Assembly: GCA_038135065.1 (NCBI GenBank)
Contig: JAYPWI010000047.1
Location: 1 to 15,804, forward strand
Direction: 5' to 3'
DNA from: JAYPWI01 sp038135065
GTDB lineage: Bacteria; Actinomycetota; Acidimicrobiia; Acidimicrobiales; Poriferisodalaceae
DNA: 15,804 nucleotides
Shown here: positions 1 to 7,994 of the stretch, in pieces
Layout: every line of letters starts with the position of its first letter
How positions within the stretch are numbered: position 1 is the stretch's first letter
Translations under genes and position numbers: made by a program
Notes under the pieces: generated by a model
The model's input: only the letters and a program-made list of their open reading frames with translations
What the model was told of the DNA's origin: nothing
Databases searched by the model: none

Positions 1-60
1 GCGATTCGTGAGGGTGGTCGGACGGTTGGTGCGGGCCGTGTGACCAAGATCCTCGCCTGA
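1..60 (+). CDS. tuf: Elongation factor Tu, 3' end only (partial)
   Basis: Only the last 19 codons and the TGA stop are in the window; reading from base 1 they give a C-terminus that includes AIREGGRTVGAGRVTKILA. This is the highly conserved end of EF-Tu domain III, the GTPase that delivers aminoacyl-tRNA to the ribosome. The gene begins outside the window, so its domains I and II cannot be judged. It is followed 11 bases later by a strong hairpin, which should end its transcript. A second tuf 5' end lies at the far edge of the window, so this is probably one of two copies. The reading is short but very distinctive. Confidence 0.93.
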   Translation, partial: AIREGGRTVGAGRVTKILA

Positions 61-71
61 GCCCAGACCTC

Positions 72-111
72 GTTCGAGCCCGTCGCCGGTGGTGAGGGGA
101 CGGGCTCGAAC
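72..111 (+). terminator. Hairpin terminator after tuf
   Basis: A perfect 13-bp inverted repeat (72-84 with 99-111) encloses a 14-base loop, starting 11 bases after the tuf stop. No U-run follows; the next bases are TGTCGGGGGG. This form, a long GC-rich stem without a U-tract, is common in high-GC actinobacteria. It should separate tuf from the tRNA-Trp/secE unit. Termination itself is inferred from structure and position. Confidence 0.7.
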
Positions 112-165
112 TGTCGGGGGGCCGTCGGCTCGTGCTGGCCGGGCGAGGGTTTGCCCGAGGCCCCC

Positions 166-174
166 TGCTATCGT
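166..174 (+). promoter_or_regulatory. Candidate extended -10 promoter for tRNA-Trp/secE
   Basis: TGCTATCGT reads as a TGn extension plus a -10 element of the TAnnnT form. It lies 54 bases before the mature tRNA and after the tuf terminator, so a promoter is expected here. No matching -35 element is seen at 17 or 18 bases. The call is weak and rests mainly on position. Confidence 0.3.
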
Positions 175-227
175 TTCCAATGGCCCCTGAGCCTGAAGAA
201 CCGCGCCCTCGGGCACGGACTTCTCGA

Positions 228-301
228 AGGGCAGTAGCTCAATTTGGTAGAGCACCGGTCTCCAAAACCGAAGGTTGGGGGTTCAAGTCCCTCCTGCCCT
301 G
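228..301 (+). tRNA. trnW: tRNA-Trp (anticodon CCA)
   Basis: All cloverleaf arms can be drawn. The acceptor AGGGCAG (228-234) pairs with CTGCCCT (294-300). The D stem is GCTC/GAGC (237-240/250-253). The anticodon stem 255-259/267-271 has one C.A mismatch at its outer pair. The anticodon loop CTCCAAA carries CCA at 262-264. The T arm is GGGGG-TTCAAGT-CCCTC (277-293), with one G.U pair. The discriminator base is G301, as expected for tRNA-Trp. The 3' CCA is not encoded (the next bases are CTG) and must be added enzymatically. A small hairpin (307-311/316-320) follows and may guide 3' processing. A tRNA-Trp just before secE is common in bacteria. Confidence 0.96.
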
Positions 302-353
302 CTGACACGCACTCGTGCGTCCTACTCTCGTTCTCGACGAACCGAGGCCTTCC

Positions 354-659
354 ATGGCGATGAATCGACGAACCCGCCGCCATCTGCAGAAGCAGGGCGA
401 GATGAACTCCGAGGGGGGTCCTGTTCGTCGCGACCGCCGTGCTGCTCCTACGACACCGCCTGACAAGCAGCGGTCGTCGCCGGGGGAGTTCGTGCGAGAG
501 GTTCGGGCCGAGCTGCGCCGTGTGGTGTGGCCGTCCCGGGAAGATCTCGTCAACTACTCGATCGTCGTCCTCGTGTTCATCGTGATCCTCACCACGGTGA
601 TTGCCGGGCTCGACTACCTAGCGGGCGAAGGGGTACTACGCCTCTTCGATGTGAACTGA
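354..659 (+). CDS. secE: Preprotein translocase subunit SecE
   Basis: This 101-residue protein is the small membrane subunit that clamps SecY in the SecYEG protein-export channel. Residues 1-45 form a basic, Pro/Ser-rich cytoplasmic tail. Residues 46-66 (FVREVRAELRRVVWPSREDL) are the hallmark SecE amphipathic helix with its conserved W-P-S/T. Residues about 69-89 form one hydrophobic membrane span. The single-span form is usual outside the three-span enterobacterial type. I chose ATG 354 because GAGG lies 6 bases upstream. An in-frame GTG at 315 would add 13 unconserved residues, and an ATG at 360 is also possible. The stop overlaps the nusG start by one base (TGATG), which suggests translational coupling. 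Confidence 0.95.
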   Translation: MAMNRRTRRHLQKQGEMNSEGGPVRRDRRAAPTTPPDKQRSSPGEFVREVRAELRRVVWPSREDLVNYSIVVLVFIVILTTVIAGLDYLAGEGVLRLFDVN

Positions 660-1480
660 TGTCTGATATCACCGAACCAGTTGATCCCATGGCTGCTGCT
701 CGTCGGCTCCTGGGCGCCGAACCAGCGGCAGCGCCCGAGGTCGAGACGAACAGCGCTCCTGCTGGCGATGCTGCGGAGCCCGAGGGTCAGGTCGACCCTG
801 TCGGTTCTGCCTCTGGCGAGCCGGCCAGGAATGTCGATCCCGAGACGGGTGAGATCATCGAGGGGGATGCTGGAACCCCGGAGGTCCTCGACGAGGACGA
901 TCTCCTTGTTGGGTCCGAGGAGGAGCTTTCCCCCTACGACCGCCCGGGTCGTTGGTTCGTGGTGCACACGCAGTCCGGCTACGAGAAGAAGGTCAAGCAG
1001 AACATCGAGGCCCGGGTGCAGTCCTTCGACATGGAGGACAAGATCTTCGAGGTAGCCGTCCCGATGGAGGACGTGGTCGAATTCCGCAACGGCCGCAAGG
1101 TGGTCGTCCCCAAGAAGATGTTCCCCGGCTACCTGTTGATCCGTTGCCGTCGCAACGACGATGTTCATCACATGATCCGGAACACTCCCGGAGTGACGGG
1201 CTTCGCCGGGCCTGGGGGCAAACCCTCCCCGTTGCGTCGCCGCGAGGTGGAGAACTTTCTGCAGTCCAAGACCGACGGGGACGAGCCACAGCGCCGCTCG
1301 AAGCCCCGGATGCTCTACGAGGTGGACGAAACCGTCCGCATCAAGGAAGGGCCGTTCGCTGATTTCCAGGGCCAGGTCGTGGAGATCAACGAGGAGCAGT
1401 TGAAGGTCAAGGTCCTCGTCAACATTTTCGGCCGGGAGACGCCGGTCGAACTCGATTTCGCCCAGGTGGCGAAGCTCTGA
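659..1480 (+). CDS. nusG: Transcription termination/antitermination factor NusG
   Basis: NusG binds the beta' clamp helices of RNA polymerase and couples it to Rho or to ribosomal protein S10. The 273-residue product has a long acidic, Ala/Pro-rich N-terminal extension (about 1-95). The NGN domain follows (about 97-200, starting RWFVVHTQSGYEKK and including FPGYLL and the NTPGVTGF core). A short linker leads to a C-terminal KOW domain (about 221-273; VRIKEGPFADFQG...VNIFGRETPVELDF). Core NusG is about 180 residues; the extension is typical of actinobacteria. ATG 659 overlaps the secE stop. An in-frame upstream GTG at 527 would read through secE and is rejected. Confidence 0.96.
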   Translation: MSDITEPVDPMAAARRLLGAEPAAAPEVETNSAPAGDAAEPEGQVDPVGSASGEPARNVDPETGEIIEGDAGTPEVLDEDDLLVGSEEELSPYDRPGRWFVVHTQSGYEKKVKQNIEARVQSFDMEDKIFEVAVPMEDVVEFRNGRKVVVPKKMFPGYLLIRCRRNDDVHHMIRNTPGVTGFAGPGGKPSPLRRREVENFLQSKTDGDEPQRRSKPRMLYEVDETVRIKEGPFADFQGQVVEINEEQLKVKVLVNIFGRETPVELDFAQVAKL

Positions 1481-1488
1481 TCCCCCTG

Positions 1489-1567
1489 CCGACCGTGCTC
1501 GGTTGGCATCGAACCGCCTCTGGCGGGCACCATATTCATTCTTGCTTCGGGTTCTGAGGGTCCGAAG
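1489..1567 (+). promoter_or_regulatory. nusG-rplK spacer with three hairpins (possible rplK leader)
   Basis: The 110-base gap before rplK holds three inverted repeats in a row. The first is 1489-1495/1500-1506 (7 bp with one G.U, 4-base loop). The second is CCGCC/GGCGG at 1514-1518/1522-1526. The third is CTTCGG/CCGAAG at 1545-1550/1562-1567. In other bacteria the leader of the L11-L1 message is where L1 represses its own synthesis. I cannot match these hairpins to a known L1 site, and no convincing promoter is seen, so an attenuator or processing role is equally possible. Confidence 0.3.
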
Positions 1568-1590
1568 CCCACCCCTACGGAGAAACATCC

Positions 1591-2022
1591 ATGGCCAAGA
1601 AGAAGGTCAGCGCCGTCGTCAGGATCCAGATCCCAGCCGGCCAGGCATCGCCCGCCCCGCCGGTGGGTACTGCTCTGGGGCCGCACGGCGTCGCCATCAT
1701 GGATTTCTGCAAGGCCTACAACGCGCAGACGGAGTCCCAACGAGGGACCGTGGTTCCTGCTGAGATCACCATCTTCGAGGACAGGTCGTTCACCTTCATC
1801 ACCAAGACCCCACCGACTTCGGTGTTGCTGCGAGAGGCGGCTCGACTCGACCGGGCGGCCACCAATCCGGGCCGGGAGACGGTGGCTCGCATCTCCGACG
1901 CGCAGTTGACCGAGATCGCCAACACCAAGATGCCCGATCTCAACGCGAACGATCTCGAAGCGGCCAAGCTCCAAGTGGCGGGCACCGCTCGCTCGATGGG
2001 CATCGAGGTCGAGGGGTACTGA
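1591..2022 (+). CDS. rplK: 50S ribosomal protein L11 (uL11)
   Basis: L11 is 143 residues, the normal length. It binds the GTPase-associated centre of 23S rRNA and helps EF-G, EF-Tu and stringent-response signalling. The N-terminal domain carries the Pro-rich switch (about 21-36) and the C-terminal rRNA-binding domain includes TKMPDLNAND and GTARSMGI. Oddity: the usual PPVGPALGQxGVNIM signature reads PPVGTALGPHGVAIM here, so Pro is Thr at 27, Gln is Pro at 31 and Asn is Ala at 35. The replaced Pro corresponds to a position where changes cause thiostrepton resistance in other bacteria. The ribosome-binding site GGAGAAA ends 5 bases before ATG 1591. rplA follows after 101 bases. Confidence 0.97.
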   Translation: MAKKKVSAVVRIQIPAGQASPAPPVGTALGPHGVAIMDFCKAYNAQTESQRGTVVPAEITIFEDRSFTFITKTPPTSVLLREAARLDRAATNPGRETVARISDAQLTEIANTKMPDLNANDLEAAKLQVAGTARSMGIEVEGY

Positions 2023-2034
2023 TCTCCGAGCTCT

Positions 2035-2057
2035 GACCGAGCCGTCGGGGTTCGGTC
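2035..2057 (+). promoter_or_regulatory. Strong hairpin in the rplK-rplA spacer
   Basis: A 9-bp stem with one G.U pair (2035-2043 with 2049-2057) closes a 5-base loop, 12 bases after the rplK stop. No U-run follows. It could be an attenuator, a transcript-stability or RNase site, or part of an L1 binding structure. Its function is unknown. Confidence 0.4.
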
Positions 2058-2123
2058 GCCATGGACCACCGGGAGGACCTCGCCTGGTGCGTCGGCACGA
2101 CGAGGTAGCTGAAAGGCGATGTC

Positions 2124-2810
2124 ATGAGTGGCAAGAAGTACAAGGACGCAGTCCGCCGGTTCGACCGCTCCGAGATACACGAAGTGGGCCAGGCCATGGA
2201 CTTGGTCAAGTCCTTGGCCAGTGCCAACTTCGACGAATCGGTCGAGCTGGCCGTGCGTCTCGGGGTGGACCCCCGCAAGGCCGACCAGATGGTGCGGGGC
2301 ACCGTGGCTCTGCCATCGGGTACCGGAAGCGATGTCCGGGTCGCCGTGTTCGCCCAGGGCGATGCAGCAGCCGAGGCGCAAGCGGCTGGTGCCGACGTGG
2401 TCGGGGGCGATGATCTTGCCGAGCGTGTCGAGGGCGGATTCCTCGACTTCGACCTGGCGATCGCCACCCCGGAGATGATGCCCGTGGTCGGCAAGCTGGG
2501 GCGGGTGCTCGGCCCACGCGGTCTCATGCCCAACCCAAAGTCGGGGACGGTGACCACCGACGTGGGCAAGGCAGTGGGGGAGTTCAAAGGCGGCAAGGTC
2601 GAATACCGCACCGACCGCTACGGCAATGTGGCACTCGCCATCGGCAAGGTCAGCTTCGATGGCGCTGCCCTGGTCGAGAACCTTCGGGCGGTCATGGACG
2701 AACTCAATCGGGCCCGGCCCGCCTCGGCGAAAGGCCGGTACGTCAAGAAGGTGTCGGTGAGCTCCACCATGGGCCCGTCGGTGCGCATCGACCCTGCCGA
2801 ACTGGACTGA
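2124..2810 (+). CDS. rplA: 50S ribosomal protein L1 (uL1)
   Basis: L1 is 228 residues, within the usual 225-235. It forms the mobile L1 stalk that guides deacylated tRNA out of the E site, and in many bacteria it also represses its own operon by binding the mRNA. Domain I is split around an inserted domain II. The family signature GRVLGPRGLMPNPKSGTV lies at 126-143, followed by the conserved FKGGKVEYRTDRYGN segment. ATG 2124 has GAAAGG about 7 bases upstream. It lies between rplK and the L10 leader, as in most bacteria. Nothing looks truncated or odd. Confidence 0.97.
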   Translation: MSGKKYKDAVRRFDRSEIHEVGQAMDLVKSLASANFDESVELAVRLGVDPRKADQMVRGTVALPSGTGSDVRVAVFAQGDAAAEAQAAGADVVGGDDLAERVEGGFLDFDLAIATPEMMPVVGKLGRVLGPRGLMPNPKSGTVTTDVGKAVGEFKGGKVEYRTDRYGNVALAIGKVSFDGAALVENLRAVMDELNRARPASAKGRYVKKVSVSSTMGPSVRIDPAELD

Positions 2811-2826
2811 CCGTCCCGCTGCGGGA

Positions 2827-2856
2827 TTGGGAGCACGGCTCCACCCCCGGTAGCCT
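2827..2856 (+). promoter_or_regulatory. Candidate promoter for rplJ-rplL
   Basis: TTGGGA (2827-2832) and TAGCCT (2851-2856) are 18 bases apart. They match four and three of six consensus positions, and the second fits the looser TAnnnT form of high-GC bacteria. Transcription would start near 2863, just before the L10-leader core. A small hairpin (2814-2818/2822-2826) immediately upstream may weakly end the rplA transcript. Confidence 0.35.
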
Positions 2857-3020
2857 AACGGCACAACCGAATTCAACGCTCGCCGTAGACCTCCGGTGGC
2901 CAATGGCCTGAAAGGGTGGCTCAGCCCACCCGCCTGATGAGGCGGACCCTGTTTCCCGAGCCCGCTGGGCCCCGGGTGCTGGTGTTCGCTCAGCGAGCAC
3001 CGAGCATCCGAGAGGAGGTG
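2857..3020 (+). promoter_or_regulatory. L10 leader (cis-regulatory RNA) and strong rplJ ribosome-binding site
   Basis: The segment around 2880-2900 (CGCCGTAGACCTCCGGTGG) resembles the conserved core of bacterial ribosomal-protein L10 leaders, where the L10-L12 complex binds and represses translation. Downstream hairpins are GGGTGG/CCACCC (2914-2919/2926-2931), CCGCCT/AGGCGG (2930-2935/2940-2945) and a 9-bp stem with a 3-base loop (2981-2989/2993-3001). The first two share bases 2930-2931, so they compete at their edges. The last lies 11 bases before the near-perfect Shine-Dalgarno AGGAGGTG (3013-3020), which is 4 bases from ATG 3025. Autoregulation is inferred from the family; the hairpins are seen directly. 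Confidence 0.6.
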
Positions 3021-3024
3021 AAAC

Positions 3025-3690
3025 ATGGAACGAGAACCGCGAGCGGACAAGGCAGCCGTGGTGGAAGAGGTGCGAGAGCGCTTCGATGCCGCAGATGCCG
3101 TCCTGGTAACCGAATACCGGGGTCTCGATGTCGGTCAGATGGCCGAGCTGCGACGTGCGCTGCGCGACGCTGGCACGACCTACAAGATCTTCAAGAACAC
3201 CCTGGTCCGAAGGGCTGTGCTCGATGCCGTTCCCGAAGGGTTCGAGGATCTGCTGCTCGGGCCTACCGGGCTGGCCTTCGTCGAGGCCGATCCTTCGGCA
3301 GCCGCAAAGGCCCTCAAGCAATTTGCCGCAGCCCACGACCAACTGGTCATCAAGGGTGGTGTGTTGTCAGGGTCATTGCTCGACCCCGCCCAGGTACGTG
3401 AGCTGGCAGAGCTCCCGTCACGCGACGAGGTGCTGGCGCAACTTGCCGGTGGATTCGCGGCACCGCTGCAGCAGTTGGTGTCGATGATGAACAACCTGAT
3501 GTCCGAGATGGCGGGCTTGATCCAAGCCCTGTCTGACAAGGGTGGCGCCGGCGTCGCCCCGACGTCCGCCGACGAACCCGCCGAGTCGGAGCCCGAAGTG
3601 GCTCCGCCGGCCGAAGACCCCGTTGCCGCTGACGGCGACGACGAACCCGCAGAAGAAGCAGCCGCCGAAGAATCGGCGTCTGAGGATTGA
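3025..3690 (+). CDS. rplJ: 50S ribosomal protein L10 (uL10) with acidic tail
   Basis: L10 anchors the L7/L12 dimers to form the stalk that recruits translation GTPases. Residues 1-135 form the rRNA-binding globular part (VTEYRGLDVGQMAELRRALRDAG; FKNTLVRRA at 56-64). Residues about 145-171 form the long helix that carries the L12 dimers. The product has 221 residues against about 165-180 in most bacteria. The excess is a tail at about 181-221 with 17 Asp/Glu, no Lys or Arg, and many Ala and Pro. The start has an excellent Shine-Dalgarno. rplL follows after 20 bases. Translation is probably autoregulated through the upstream leader. Confidence 0.96.
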   Translation: MEREPRADKAAVVEEVRERFDAADAVLVTEYRGLDVGQMAELRRALRDAGTTYKIFKNTLVRRAVLDAVPEGFEDLLLGPTGLAFVEADPSAAAKALKQFAAAHDQLVIKGGVLSGSLLDPAQVRELAELPSRDEVLAQLAGGFAAPLQQLVSMMNNLMSEMAGLIQALSDKGGAGVAPTSADEPAESEPEVAPPAEDPVAADGDDEPAEEAAAEESASED

Positions 3691-3710
3691 TTTCTAGGAG
3701 AACAAACGAA

Positions 3711-4094
3711 ATGACTACTGACGAGATTCTCGATGCGATCGGCAACATGACCGTCCTCGAGCTGGTCGAACTGAAGAAGGCGTTCGAGGAGCGCTTCGAT
3801 GTCACTGCAGCCGCAGCGGCCCCGATGATGGTTGCAGCTGCGGCCGGAGGTGGGGCAGACGGTGGTGGCGAGGCCGAGGAAAAGGACGAGTTCGATGTCG
3901 TCCTCACCGCAGCCGGCGACAAGAAGATCCAGGTCATCAAGGAGGTCCGTGGGCTGACCAGCCTCGGGCTCAAGGAGGCCAAGGATCTTGTCGACGGGGC
4001 TCCTCAGACCGTCCTCGAGGGTGTATCCAAGGAAGACGCAGAGAAGGCCAAGGAAGCCCTGGAAGGGGCTGGTGCCTCGGTCGAACTCAAGTAG
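3711..4094 (+). CDS. rplL: 50S ribosomal protein L7/L12 (bL12)
   Basis: The stalk protein bL12 is 127 residues, the usual size. Residues 1-31 form the dimerisation and L10-binding domain (ILDAIGNMTVLELVELKKAF). Residues 32-57 form an Ala/Gly-rich flexible hinge. Residues 58-127 form the C-terminal domain that contacts EF-Tu, EF-G and IF2 (KKIQVIKEVRGLTSLGLKEA). ATG 3711 is chosen because AGGAG (3696-3700) lies 10 bases upstream; an in-frame start at 3687 would overlap rplJ and add unconserved residues. It is cotranscribed with rplJ. A long hairpin follows the stop and may set the step-down in expression before rpoB. Confidence 0.97.
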   Translation: MTTDEILDAIGNMTVLELVELKKAFEERFDVTAAAAAPMMVAAAAGGGADGGGEAEEKDEFDVVLTAAGDKKIQVIKEVRGLTSLGLKEAKDLVDGAPQTVLEGVSKEDAEKAKEALEGAGASVELK

Positions 4095-4113
4095 CGGCCA
4101 CGCGCTGTCGAGT

Positions 4114-4142
4114 CGATGCCCCGGTCGCTGGCCGGGGCATCG
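4114..4142 (+). terminator. Hairpin attenuator/terminator between rplL and rpoB
   Basis: An 11-bp perfect stem (4114-4124 with 4132-4142) with a 7-base loop starts 20 bases after the rplL stop. The sequence downstream has only a weak T cluster (CTCTTTAC). In E. coli a partial terminator at this spot lowers rpoBC transcription relative to rplJL, and the same role is inferred here. Confidence 0.55.
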
Positions 4143-4204
4143 TCGCGTCTGCACTCTTTACAACCATCGGCGGTGTCTCTATCGTTCGGGGCCAATCGAG
4201 CGCG

Positions 4205-4218
4205 GCACCACGTGGTGC
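4205..4218 (+). promoter_or_regulatory. Perfect 14-bp palindrome before the rpoB promoter (candidate operator)
   Basis: GCACCACGTGGTGC is a perfect palindrome centred on CACGTG and ends 2 bases before the candidate -35 element. With no loop it suits a DNA-binding dimer better than an RNA hairpin. The regulator is unknown. Confidence 0.35.
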
Positions 4219-4220
4219 GG

Positions 4221-4250
4221 TTGTGGCGCGGGCCTGTCTGGGGCTAGCAT
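4221..4250 (+). promoter_or_regulatory. Candidate rpoB promoter
   Basis: TTGTGG (4221-4226) and TAGCAT (4245-4250) are separated by 18 bases. The -10 matches four of six consensus bases. Transcription would start near 4257 and leave a leader of about 108 bases. The 11-base string GTTGTGGCGCG, which includes the -35, recurs at 4297-4307 inside that leader. A separate rpoB promoter here is known in mycobacteria; this one is a sequence-based guess. Confidence 0.4.
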
Positions 4251-4364
4251 GGGTCTGTCGTGGCTCTGGTCTGGCGTCCTTTCCAAACTGACCTGAGTTG
4301 TGGCGCGCCCCAACATTCTCCGTCCGTGGCCAGCGGTCGGTCGTAGATCCCTCGAGGAGAACCG

Positions 4365-7937
<3,573 letters not shown>

Positions 7938-7994
7938 GGCTTCCCACCACATCCACTGCAACCGGCCACCACGAGGAAAGAGCACCAGCACCAC

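Noticed and set aside
61..227. A small rpmG (L33) gene between tuf and tRNA-Trp, as found in many actinobacteria
   Set aside because: After the terminator only about 116 bases remain and no frame resembles L33.
527..658. Upstream in-frame GTG start for nusG
   Set aside because: It would overlap most of secE in another frame. ATG 659 overlaps the secE stop in a normal coupling arrangement.
1503..1536. TTGGCA ... CATATT as an rplK promoter
   Set aside because: The spacing is 22 bases, too long, and the elements lie within the hairpin region.
3687..3710. Upstream in-frame start for rplL
   Set aside because: It overlaps the end of rplJ, and the Shine-Dalgarno AGGAG serves ATG 3711.
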